DNA from: Modestobacter sp. VKM Ac-2986 | Lineage (GTDB): Bacteria > Actinomycetota > Actinomycetes > Mycobacteriales > Geodermatophilaceae | Direction: 5' to 3' | DNA length: 64,000 nucleotides | Assembly: GCF_026967795.1 (NCBI RefSeq) | Contig: NZ_JAPVBH010000007.1 | Span: 1 to 64,000, forward strand | In this document: in pieces, positions 38,400-46,182 of the stretch | Numbering within the stretch: the first letter of the stretch is position 1 | How the letters are laid out: each line of letters begins with the position of its first letter | Position numbers and translations under genes: made by a program | The notes under the pieces: generated by a model | What the model saw: only the letters and a program-made list of their open reading frames with translations | What the model was told of the DNA's origin: nothing | Database searches by the model: none

Positions 38400-40267
38400 G
38401 CGAGACGTCGAGCAAGGTCCAGGCCGACCCGGTGCTCGTCGAGATCGTCGCGGGGACGCTGGCGGCGATCGAGCGCGAGGTGGAGACGTCGATCGGGCGC
38501 ACCTCCCGCTCGCCGATGATCCGGGACGCGCACGACTTCCGGGCCGGCATCCACGACCGGCAGATGCGCAAGCTCACCGGGCGGTCGTACTCCGCGCTCG
38601 TGCAGCCGGTGGTGCGCGACTACCCGATCGCGACGATGGCCCCCGGCGACGTCTACTTCCACAACGACGTCTACCTCTCCGAGGGCGGGATCGGCCACCT
38701 GCCCGACCTGTGCGTCACGGTGCCGGTGTTCGCCGACGTCGACGGCGAGCCCACCGTCGTGGCGTTCGTGCAGGCCTTCGGCCACCACGACGACATCGGC
38801 GGCGCGGTGCCCGGCTCCATGCCGTCGGCGGCGACCAGCGTGTTCGAGGAGGGGCTGATGGTCCCGCCGATCAAGCTGTGGGACCGCGGGGTGCCCAACG
38901 AGAGCGCGCTGAAGATCATGACCCGCAACTCGCGGATGCCGGACTCGCTGGCCGCGGACCTGGACGCGGAGTGCTCGGCCTGCCTGGCCGGCGCCCGGCG
39001 GCTCGGCGAGCTGTTCGACCGCTACGGCGTCGAGGCGATCGAGGCCTGCTTCGAGGCCGGCCTGACCAGTTCGACGGAGGTCTACCGACGGGAGGTGCTG
39101 TCCCAGATCCCCGACGGCACCTACGTCTGGGAGGACTACGCCGAGCACGACGGCGTCGACGAACCGCAGCTGCACCGGCAGCGGATCACCCTGACCATGG
39201 ACTCGGCCGCCGACGTCCCGCTGGTCATCGACTTCACCGGCACCGGGCCGCAGGCCAAGGGCCCGATCAACCACTGCGGCGACTACGCCGACGGCAACTT
39301 CCTGAAGAAGTGGCTGGCCCCGATCCTGCGCAACCTCGCCGCCACGCCGGAGCGGATGGCGCAGCTGGACGTCAACGAGGGCGTCGTCCCGCTGATCGAG
39401 ATGCGCTTCCCGGAGAAGGGCACGCTGCTCACGCCGATCTTCCCGGCACCCACCAATGCCAGGACCTTCGTCATCCTGCGCCTGCTCGGGGTGCTGGCCG
39501 GGGTGCTGGCCAAGGCCACGGGGGGGAGGATGCCGGCCGACCAGGAGACGATCCGCTACACCGGCGTCTACGGCACCGACGCCGACGGCGAGCCCTACCT
39601 GATGCGCGAGGTGCTCGGCGGCGGGTCGGGCGGGCGCTACTACGCCGACGGGGAGGACACGATCCACGTCGTCCCCGACTCCCGGAACCTGCCCACGGAG
39701 TTCACCGAGTCGCGGTTCCCGCTGCGGATCGAGCGGCTCGCGCTGGCGCAGGACTCCGGCGGGCCGGGCCGGTACCGCGGTGGTTGTGGCTACGAGAAGG
39801 ACATCCGGGTGCTGCGCGACGCGCACTTCATGTCCATCGCCGACCGCTCGATCCTGTCCTGCTGGGGCGTCAACGGCGGCAGGGCGGGCCGGCCGTTCTC
39901 GATCACCGTCGACCCCGGCGGGCCCGACGAGCACGAGGTCGACGCACTCGCCGACGCCGAACCGCTCAAGGCCGGCACCGTGGTGCGGGTGCGGACGACG
40001 GGCGGCGGTGGCTGGGGCGACCCGCTGGAGCGCCCGGTCGACGAGGTGCTCCAGGACATCGCCTGGCGCAAGATCAGCGTCGCCGGTGCCCGCCGCGACT
40101 ACGGCGTGGTGGTGGCCGAGGACGGCTCGGTCGACCAGGCGGCCACCGACCGGCTGCGGGCCGAGGTCCGGGACGGCCGGACCGACGTCGAGCCGTTCTT
40201 CGACCGCGGCCCCGGCTACGCGCTGCTGTCCGGCGGCGCCTCGGCCAACGAGTACGACTTCCTCTGA
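38396..40267 (+). CDS. hydantoinase B/oxoprolinase family protein, B subunit
   Basis: A 623-residue HyuB-type subunit. Typical blocks are GRTSRSPMIRDAHDFRAGI, AMAPGDVYFHNDVYLSEGGIGHLPDL, FGHHDDIGGAVPGSM and the C-terminal GGGSGGRYYADGEDT and RGGCGYEKDI. It forms the catalytic complex with the A subunit, whose stop it overlaps. Closely related complexes include N-methylhydantoinase and acetophenone carboxylase; sequence alone does not decide among them. An NmrA-like gene follows after four bases. Confidence 0.92.
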   Translation: MSETSSKVQADPVLVEIVAGTLAAIEREVETSIGRTSRSPMIRDAHDFRAGIHDRQMRKLTGRSYSALVQPVVRDYPIATMAPGDVYFHNDVYLSEGGIGHLPDLCVTVPVFADVDGEPTVVAFVQAFGHHDDIGGAVPGSMPSAATSVFEEGLMVPPIKLWDRGVPNESALKIMTRNSRMPDSLAADLDAECSACLAGARRLGELFDRYGVEAIEACFEAGLTSSTEVYRREVLSQIPDGTYVWEDYAEHDGVDEPQLHRQRITLTMDSAADVPLVIDFTGTGPQAKGPINHCGDYADGNFLKKWLAPILRNLAATPERMAQLDVNEGVVPLIEMRFPEKGTLLTPIFPAPTNARTFVILRLLGVLAGVLAKATGGRMPADQETIRYTGVYGTDADGEPYLMREVLGGGSGGRYYADGEDTIHVVPDSRNLPTEFTESRFPLRIERLALAQDSGGPGRYRGGCGYEKDIRVLRDAHFMSIADRSILSCWGVNGGRAGRPFSITVDPGGPDEHEVDALADAEPLKAGTVVRVRTTGGGGWGDPLERPVDEVLQDIAWRKISVAGARRDYGVVVAEDGSVDQAATDRLRAEVRDGRTDVEPFFDRGPGYALLSGGASANEYDFL

Positions 40268-40271
40268 GCCG

Positions 40272-41111
40272 ATGATCGTCGTCACCGCCGCCGGGGGACG
40301 CACGGGGCTGGCCGTGGTCGCCGCGCTGCGCGCCCGCGGTTGCGCCGTCCGCGCCCTGGTGTCGTCCCCGCGCGCCTCGGCGGCGCTGACGGCACTGGGC
40401 GCGGAGGTGGTGCAGGCCGACCTCACCGACGTCGACTCCCTGCCGGCGCGGCTGGCCGGGGCACGGGCGGTCCACCTGGTCTGGCCCAACTTCGACGTCC
40501 GGGAGGAGTCGGGCTCCCTCGCCGTCCTCGCCGCCGCCCGGCGGGCCGGCGTGGGCCGGCTGGTCCACCACTCGGTCCTGCACCCGCAGGTCCGGGCCAT
40601 GCCCCACCACGCCGCCAAGGAACGGGTCGAGGAGGCGGTCGTGGCCGGCGGGGTGCCCTGGCGCATCCTGCGGCCCTGCGCCTACGCCGACAACCTCGAC
40701 GCGGGGCTGGCCGACGTCGCCGCGACCGGGCGCTTCCCGAGCCCCTGGGGGCTCACCCGCGGTCAGTCGCTGGTCGACCTGCGCGACGTCGCCGAGGTGG
40801 CCGCCGTGCTGCTCACCGAGGACGGCCTGGACGGCGGCACCGTCGAGGTGGCCGGCCCTGAACCGCTCACCGCCCCGGCGATCGCCCGGCTGCTCGCCGA
40901 GCGGCTGGACCGCGAGGTCACCGCGGTGGACGTCGTCCCCGCCGGGCCGGTGCCCCCGGTGTCGGAGTACGCCGCGCACTGCCGCCGGCTGATGTTCGAC
41001 TGGTACCGGGAGCACGGGTTCGCCGGCAGCCCCTGGGCACTCGAGGCCCTGCTGGGCCGCCCGGCCCGGACGCTGGCCGACCACCTCGCCGACCAGCAGA
41101 TCTCTCGGTGA
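40272..41111 (+). CDS. NmrA-like NAD(P)-binding oxidoreductase
   Basis: A 279-residue atypical short-chain dehydrogenase. The N-terminal Rossmann motif is MIVVTAAGGRTGLAVVAAL; the mid region has RLVHHSVLHPQ and the C-terminal domain resembles NmrA/TMR sensors (MFDWYREHGFAGSPWALEALLGRPARTLADHL). The catalytic Tyr-x-x-x-Lys of classical SDRs is not evident, so it may be a redox sensor or a reductase on a small substrate. It follows hyuB by four bases and probably belongs to that transcript. Confidence 0.85.
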   Translation: MIVVTAAGGRTGLAVVAALRARGCAVRALVSSPRASAALTALGAEVVQADLTDVDSLPARLAGARAVHLVWPNFDVREESGSLAVLAAARRAGVGRLVHHSVLHPQVRAMPHHAAKERVEEAVVAGGVPWRILRPCAYADNLDAGLADVAATGRFPSPWGLTRGQSLVDLRDVAEVAAVLLTEDGLDGGTVEVAGPEPLTAPAIARLLAERLDREVTAVDVVPAGPVPPVSEYAAHCRRLMFDWYREHGFAGSPWALEALLGRPARTLADHLADQQISR

Positions 41112-41151
41112 CCACCCCCGCCGAACGGGCCGGACCCGGGCACCGCGTCGT

Positions 41152-41157
41152 TAGCAT
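41152..41157 (+). promoter_or_regulatory. -10-like TAGCAT for the MarR gene
   Basis: TAGCAT ends seven bases before ATG 41165, with no ribosome site between. A leaderless promoter is likely, giving MarR its own transcript. Confidence 0.45.
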
Positions 41158-41164
41158 GACCGCC

Positions 41165-41680
41165 ATGGCGCAGGCGGACGCGGACGCGGTGGACCTGATC
41201 CTGGAGCAGTGGGGGCGGGAACGGCCGGACCTGGACTGCTCCCCCATGGGCGTCATCGCCCGCGTCACCCAGGCCCAGCGCGAGGTCTACCTCGCCCAGC
41301 GGGAGACCTTCGCCCGGCACGGCCTCGACGCCGCCGCCTTCGACGTCCTGGCCGCGCTGCGCCGGGCGGGACGGCCCTACCAGCTCACCCCGACGGCGCT
41401 CATGCGCACCGCGCTGGTCACCTCGGGTGCGATCACGCAGCGGCTGGACCGGCTCGAGGAGAAGGGCCTCATCTCCCGTGAGCCCAGCGAGGACGACGGC
41501 CGCGCGGTCCTGGTCACGCTGACCGAGCTCGGCGGGCAGGCCCTGGACGCCGCGCTGCCCGACCACCTGGAGACCGAGCGCCGCCTCCTCGCCGGCCTGA
41601 GCGCGGAGGACCAGCAGCAGCTGGCCGGCCTGCTGCGCCGGCTGCTCGTCACCCTCGGGCGCACGCCCGCCGCGCCCTGA
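41165..41680 (+). CDS. MarR-family transcriptional regulator
   Basis: A 171-residue winged-helix regulator. The DNA-binding region shows AAFDVLAALRRAGRPYQLTPTALMRTALVTSGAITQRLDRLEEKGLISREPSEDDGRAVLVTLTELG, the standard MarR helix-turn-helix and wing (DGR motif). MarR dimers bind short palindromes and are released by small phenolic or metabolite ligands. It sits inside the pyrimidine region, between the hyuAB unit and the amidase, and the shared box there contains the near-palindrome ACCTCAGCGCTAAGGT. It is therefore the best regulator candidate for those boxes, by inference. Confidence 0.93.
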   Translation: MAQADADAVDLILEQWGRERPDLDCSPMGVIARVTQAQREVYLAQRETFARHGLDAAAFDVLAALRRAGRPYQLTPTALMRTALVTSGAITQRLDRLEEKGLISREPSEDDGRAVLVTLTELGGQALDAALPDHLETERRLLAGLSAEDQQQLAGLLRRLLVTLGRTPAAP

Positions 41681-41706
41681 CCCGGTCGGCGTCCCGAACC
41701 CCGCGC

Positions 41707-41729
41707 GAGGTACCTCAGCGCTAAGGTGT
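41707..41729 (+). promoter_or_regulatory. pyrimidine-cluster operator box D
   Basis: GAGGTACCTCAGCGCTAAGG, the most symmetric of the four boxes: ACCTCAGCGCTAAGGT matches its reverse complement at 14 of 16 positions. TAAGGT at 41722-41727 may be the -10, giving a leader of about 50 bases before the amidase gene. Confidence 0.75.
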
Positions 41730-41781
41730 CGGGGCGACCCGCTCCGGGCCCGGCACTGCCGACTGACCAGGGATGCCGACG

Positions 41782-43206
41782 ATGACTCCAGTCCACGAAG
41801 ACCTGTGCACCCGACCGGCGACCGAGCTGGCCGCCCTCCTCCGGGACGGGCAGGTGTCCGCGCGTGAGCTGATGGACGCCCACCTGGACCGGATCGACCA
41901 GCTGAACCCCGGGCTCAACGCGATCGTGACGCTGGACGCCGACGGCGCCCGGGCCGCGGCCGACGCCGCCGACGCCGCGCTGGCCGCCGGCGAGGACGTC
42001 GGCCCGCTGCACGGCCTGCCGGTGGCCCACAAGGACACCCACCTCACCGGCGGGATGCGCACGACGTTCGGCTCGCCGCTGCACGCCGACACCGTGCCCG
42101 CCCACGACGAGCTCGTCGTCGCCCGGCTCAGGGCCGCCGGCGCCATCCGGGTCGGCAAGACCAACACCCCCGAGTTCGCGGCCGGCTCGCACACCTTCAA
42201 CACCGTCTTCGGCGTGACGCACAACCCCTACCGCCACGGCCTGTCCGCCGGCGGCTCCTCCGGCGGGGCAGCCGCCTCGCTGGCCGCCGGCCTGGTGCCC
42301 CTGGCCGAGGGCGGCGACATGGGCGGGTCGCTGCGCAACCCGGCGGCCTTCAACAACGTCGTCGGGCTGCGGCCCACGCCCGGCCGGGTGCCCTCGCATC
42401 CCGCGGCGGTCGGGTGGTCGCAGATGCAGGTGCAGGGCCCGCTGGGCCGCACCGTGGCCGACGTGGCGCTGCAGCTGTCGGCCCTGGCCGGGCCCGACCC
42501 GCGCGTCCCCATCTCCCTCGGCGACGACGGGGCCTCCTTCGCGGCGGCGCTGCCCGAGCGACTGGACGGCCTGCGGATCGGCTGGGCACCGGACCTGGGC
42601 GGCCGCATCCCGGTCGACCCGGCGATCCTGGAGGTCCTGGGCGCCTCGGTCCGGGTGTTCGAGGACCTCGGCGCCCGGGTGGACGAGGCGTGCCCCGACC
42701 TGACCGACGCCCAGCAGGTGTTCGAGGTGCTGCGCAGCTGGCAGTTCCAGGCCACCTTCGGCGAGCGGGTGCGCCGCACGCCCGAGTCGTTCAAGGAGTC
42801 GATCCGCTGGAACGTCGAGGTCGGCGCGAAGCTGACCGGTGCCGACGTGGGCCGCGCCGAGCTCGCGCACACGAAGCTGTACGAGCGCGTCGTCGCCTGG
42901 TTCGACCGGTACGACGTCCTGCTCGCCCCCACCACGCAGGTGCTCCCCTTCCCGGTGGAGGTGGAGTACCCGACCGAGGTCGCCGGCGTGCCGCAGGAGG
43001 ACTACCTGGGGTGGATGCGCTCGTGCACGCTCATCACCCCGACCGGCTGCCCGGCGCTGTCGGTGCCCGGCGGCTTCACCGCCGACGGCCTGCCCGTGGG
43101 CCTGCAGGTCGTCGGCCCGCCGCGGGGCGACCGGCGGGTGCTGGAGGTCGGCCACGCGTTCGAGCAGGCCACCGGCTTCGGACGACGCCGCCCCCCGCTG
43201 GGGTGA
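41782..43206 (+). CDS. amidase-signature family hydrolase (candidate ureidomalonase)
   Basis: A 474-residue amidase-signature enzyme with the Ser-cisSer-Lys triad: Lys in GLPVAHKDTHLTGG and Ser residues in LSAGGSSGGAAASLAAGLVPLAEGGDMGGSLRNPAAF. ATG 41782 is preferred because AGGG sits nine bases upstream; ATG 41773 is in frame but too close to it. It is cytosolic and hydrolyses a linear amide or ureide. Shared operator box D links it to the barbiturase gene. The next pathway step after barbiturase is hydrolysis of ureidomalonate to urea and malonate, so a ureidomalonase role is proposed but not demonstrated. Confidence 0.88.
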   Translation: MTPVHEDLCTRPATELAALLRDGQVSARELMDAHLDRIDQLNPGLNAIVTLDADGARAAADAADAALAAGEDVGPLHGLPVAHKDTHLTGGMRTTFGSPLHADTVPAHDELVVARLRAAGAIRVGKTNTPEFAAGSHTFNTVFGVTHNPYRHGLSAGGSSGGAAASLAAGLVPLAEGGDMGGSLRNPAAFNNVVGLRPTPGRVPSHPAAVGWSQMQVQGPLGRTVADVALQLSALAGPDPRVPISLGDDGASFAAALPERLDGLRIGWAPDLGGRIPVDPAILEVLGASVRVFEDLGARVDEACPDLTDAQQVFEVLRSWQFQATFGERVRRTPESFKESIRWNVEVGAKLTGADVGRAELAHTKLYERVVAWFDRYDVLLAPTTQVLPFPVEVEYPTEVAGVPQEDYLGWMRSCTLITPTGCPALSVPGGFTADGLPVGLQVVGPPRGDRRVLEVGHAFEQATGFGRRRPPLG

Positions 43207-43216
43207 GCACCGCCGG

Positions 43217-44005
43217 TCAGCGGGCGGTCCACCCGCCGTCGACCACGAGCACCGTCCCGGTCACCAGCCGGGAGGCCGGGGCGGACAGGTAGACCACCGC
43301 CCCGGCGACGTCGGCGGGCGTGCCCAGCACCCCGAGCGGGATCCGGGCGAGCACCTCGTCCCGCAACCCCGGGCCGTCGAGCAACGGCGCCGTGCCGGGC
43401 GTGCGCACGAACGTCGGCGCGACCGTGTTGACGGTGATGCCGTGCTCGGCCCACTCCAGGGCCAGCACCTTGCCGAGCTGGTGGACCCCGCCCTTGCTGG
43501 CGCAGTAGACCGCGGCGTCGGGCAGCCCGACCAGTCCGCCCTGCGAGCCGATCATCACGATCCGGCCGCCGCCGCGCGGGACCATGACCCGGGCGACGGC
43601 CTGGCTGACGAAGAAGGTGCCCCGCAGGTTCACCGCCATCATGTCGTCGAAGTCGTCCTCGGTGACGTCGAGCGCGCGGTGGGCGGTGCCGAGCCCGGCG
43701 TTGTTGACCAGGACGTCGATCCGGCCGTGCCGCGCGACGACCTCGGCCACGGCGGTGCCGATCGAGCCCACGTCCCGCACGTCGAGCAGCACCGAGGTCA
43801 CCGGCAGCCCCCGGTCCGCGGCCTCCGCCTCGATCGCGGCGGCGTCCTGCGCCGTCCGCGCCGTCGCCACGACCTCTCCCCCGGCCTGCGCCAGGTGGAA
43901 CGCCAGCTCCCGGCCGATGCCCCGGGTCGCCCCGGTGACCAGGACCACGCGGCCGGTCAGGTCGAACCAGCCGGGCACCGGCGTCCGGTCCGGGCTCTGG
44001 GTCAT
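43217..44005 (-). CDS. short-chain dehydrogenase/reductase
   Basis: A 262-residue classical SDR. The cofactor motif is VLVTGATRGIGREL, the NAG structural motif is VNNAGLG, and the catalytic residues are Ser in IGSQGG and Tyr-Lys in YCASKGG; the C-terminal VVDGGWTAR is typical. The residue after strand 2 (ATARTAQDAA) suggests NADP preference. ATG 44005 has GGAGG six bases upstream on the minus strand. It is convergent with the amidase and follows the ROK regulator on the same strand with a 29-base gap, so both may share a transcript. The substrate is unknown. Confidence 0.92.
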   Translation of the reverse strand: MTQSPDRTPVPGWFDLTGRVVLVTGATRGIGRELAFHLAQAGGEVVATARTAQDAAAIEAEAADRGLPVTSVLLDVRDVGSIGTAVAEVVARHGRIDVLVNNAGLGTAHRALDVTEDDFDDMMAVNLRGTFFVSQAVARVMVPRGGGRIVMIGSQGGLVGLPDAAVYCASKGGVHQLGKVLALEWAEHGITVNTVAPTFVRTPGTAPLLDGPGLRDEVLARIPLGVLGTPADVAGAVVYLSAPASRLVTGTVLVVDGGWTAR

Positions 44006-44034
44006 CGGTGCCTCCGTGGTCGTGCGGCTGCAGG

Positions 44035-45252
44035 TCAGGACGCGGTGGCCGGGCCGGCGGCACCGGAGCCGACGGTGGCGTTGACCCGGGTAGGCTCGAA
44101 GAGGTGCTCCAGGGCCAGGTGCGCCCCGCCGATCACGCCGGCCAGCGGACCGGCGCGGGTCACCGTGACCTGCAGGGCGTCGGTGGCCAACGGCAGGCAC
44201 CGCTCGTAGACGACGGCGCGCAGGCCCGCGACGTAAGGCTCGGCCTGGCTCAGCCGGCCACCGAGCACGAGGGTGTCGGGGTTGAAGAAGTTCAGCACGC
44301 TGGCCAGCACCTCCCCGGTGGCCCGCCCGGCGGAGCGCAGCAGCTGGGCGGAGACCGGCTCACCGTCGGCGGCCAGCCGCAGGACGTCGGTGGTGTCGGT
44401 GACCGGCAGGCCGGCGGCGGCTGCGTCCCGGGTGACGGCGGCACCGCTGGCCACGGCGTCCAGGCAGCCGATGCGCCCGCACGAGCACGGGACGTCGGAG
44501 TCGGTGCCGACCGAGGCGTGGCTGATGTCGCCCGCGGCCCCGCGCGCCCCGCGGTGCAGGTGCCCGTCGATGACGACACCACAGCCGATGCCCGACCCCG
44601 CCTTGAGGAACACCAGGTGGCTCCCCGGCTCCGGGGTCGCCGCGTACTCCCCCACCGCCATCAGGTTGGCGTCGTTCTCCACCAGCACCGGGACGTCGAC
44701 CAGCCGTCCCAGCAGCGCGCGGACGTCGACGCCGTGCCAGCCCGGCATCCGGGCCGGGGTGACGACCCGGCCGGCCTGCGCGTCCACCGGCCCGGGCACG
44801 CCGACGGTCACCGCGCGCAGCGGCGCGGGCCCTTCCAGCCCGTCGAGCATCTCCGCCAGCTGGCCGTGCACCCAGCCCAGCACCGACTCGGGGCCGTCCT
44901 GCACCCGGAGGGATGCCGAGCGGTCGACCAGCAGCCGGCCCCCGAGGTCGAACAGCGCCAGCGCAGCGTGTGAGCCACCCAGGTCCGCCGCGGCGACCAC
45001 CCCGCCGGTGGTGCGCAGCCGCACCTGCCGCGGCCGGCGTCCGCCGAGCGACACGCCCTCCCCGGCCTCCTCGAGGTAGCCGTGGTCGAGCAGGGCCTGC
45101 ACGCGGGTGGCCGCGGTCGTGGCGGAGATGCCGGTCAGCCGGGCGATCTCCGAGCGGGACGAGGCGTGCGCGGTGCGGACCAGCTGGAGCACCGCCCCGG
45201 GCGAGTCCGGCGACACCAGGCCGCTGGGCGTCCAGGGAAAGACGGGGGCCAC
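44035..45252 (-). CDS. ROK-family transcriptional repressor (NagC/XylR type)
   Basis: A 405-residue protein with an N-terminal winged helix ([33 protein letters not shown]) and a C-terminal sugar-kinase-like ROK domain. The ROK Zn site is [15 protein letters not shown]. The ATP loop [16 protein letters not shown] deviates from the kinase DxGxT, as expected for a repressor. It lies divergent from the ABC transporter/NagB operon, whose sigma-A promoter is in the shared gap. By analogy with NagC it probably senses a sugar or sugar-phosphate and represses that operon. The GTG start at 45252 is the earliest compatible one. Confidence 0.92.
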   Translation of the reverse strand: MAPVFPWTPSGLVSPDSPGAVLQLVRTAHASSRSEIARLTGISATTAATRVQALLDHGYLEEAGEGVSLGGRRPRQVRLRTTGGVVAAADLGGSHAALALFDLGGRLLVDRSASLRVQDGPESVLGWVHGQLAEMLDGLEGPAPLRAVTVGVPGPVDAQAGRVVTPARMPGWHGVDVRALLGRLVDVPVLVENDANLMAVGEYAATPEPGSHLVFLKAGSGIGCGVVIDGHLHRGARGAAGDISHASVGTDSDVPCSCGRIGCLDAVASGAAVTRDAAAAGLPVTDTTDVLRLAADGEPVSAQLLRSAGRATGEVLASVLNFFNPDTLVLGGRLSQAEPYVAGLRAVVYERCLPLATDALQVTVTRAGPLAGVIGGAHLALEHLFEPTRVNATVGSGAAGPATAS

Positions 45253-45288
45253 ATCTCAGTGTGTACCAGGTCCGCCGGCTTTGCCCAG

Positions 45289-45313
45289 ATTTCCGTTGAC
45301 ATACTCCAGAAAT
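45289..45313. promoter_or_regulatory. ATTTC/GAAAT dyad over the ABC-operon promoter
   Basis: ATTTC (45289-45293) and GAAAT (45309-45313) form an inverted repeat with a 15-base spacer that encloses the -35 hexamer. It is unusually AT-rich for this DNA and is a plausible operator for the divergent ROK repressor. Confidence 0.45.
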
Positions 45314-45324
45314 TGGACTTACCT
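45296..45324 (+). promoter_or_regulatory. sigma-A promoter of the ABC/NagB operon
   Basis: A perfect TTGACA (45296-45301), a 17-base spacer and TTACCT (45319-45324). The transcript would start near 45331 and the first gene, with AGGAGG at 45350-45355, starts at 45365. Confidence 0.7.
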
Positions 45325-45364
45325 CTGCACCCATCGGAGTGAGACGGGTGAGGAGGGACACACG

Positions 45365-46102
45365 ATGGCAGCGATGATCACGGTCTCCGCGGTCAACAAG
45401 TACTTCGGCGACCTGCACGTGCTACGCGACATCGACCTCGAGATCGCCCCCCGCGAGGTCGTCGTCGTCGTCGGGCCCTCGGGCTCAGGCAAGTCGACGC
45501 TGTGCCGGTGCCTCAACCGGCTGGAGACGATCGACTCCGGTCACATCGAGATCGACGGCCGGCCCCTGCCCGAGGAGGGCAGCGAACTGGCCCGGCTGCG
45601 TTCCGAGGTCGGGATGGTGTTCCAGTCCTTCAACCTCTTCGGGCACCGCACCGTGCTGGAGAACCTGGTGATGGCACCGGTCGCCGTCCGCAAGGTGCCC
45701 AAGGCCGTCGCCCGCGACCGCGCGCTGGAGCTGCTCGACCGGGTAGGGCTGGCCGGCAAGGCCGACGCGCTGCCCGCGCAGCTGTCCGGCGGCCAGCAGC
45801 AGCGGGCCGCGATCGCCCGGGCGCTGGCCATGGAGCCGAAGGTGATGCTCTTCGACGAGCCCACCTCGGCCCTGGACCCCGAGCTGGTCAGCGGCGTTCT
45901 CGACGTCATGGCCGACCTGGCCGCCGAGGGCATGACGATGGTCGTGGTGACCCACGAGATGGGGTTCGCCCGCCGCGTCGCCGACCGCGTGGTCTTCATG
46001 GACGCCGGAGAGGTCGTCGAGCAGTCGACGCCCGCGGAGTTCTTCGCCGGCGCCCGCACCGAGCGCGCCCGGTCCTTCCTGTCCAAGGTGCTGGCGCACT
46101 GA
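45365..46102 (+). CDS. polar amino-acid ABC transporter ATP-binding protein
   Basis: A 245-residue ABC ATPase of the GlnQ/HisP type. Walker A is [12 protein letters not shown]-loop [17 protein letters not shown], signature [15 protein letters not shown], Walker [15 protein letters not shown], and the H-loop [28 protein letters not shown], all characteristic of polar amino-acid transporters. ATG 45365 has AGGAGG upstream. It is the first gene of an operon with a binding protein and two permeases, and then asparaginase, CutC, ROK kinase and NagB. Confidence 0.95.
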   Translation: MAAMITVSAVNKYFGDLHVLRDIDLEIAPREVVVVVGPSGSGKSTLCRCLNRLETIDSGHIEIDGRPLPEEGSELARLRSEVGMVFQSFNLFGHRTVLENLVMAPVAVRKVPKAVARDRALELLDRVGLAGKADALPAQLSGGQQQRAAIARALAMEPKVMLFDEPTSALDPELVSGVLDVMADLAAEGMTMVVVTHEMGFARRVADRVVFMDAGEVVEQSTPAEFFAGARTERARSFLSKVLAH

Positions 46103-46182
46103 GCCCGCACCCGGCGGCACCGCACCACCGCACGGCCCCCGCAGGACCCACGACCCCGCGCAGGCGGGACAGGAGGAACCTC

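Noticed and set aside
36315-40267. 5-oxoprolinase assignment for the hydantoinase A/B pair
   Set aside because: The family is right, but the substrate cannot be read from sequence and the neighbours do not involve glutathione or oxoproline.
45250-45266. Leaderless -10 for the ROK repressor
   Set aside because: The nearest hexamer reads TACACA rather than TANNNT, so the match is too weak to list as a promoter.
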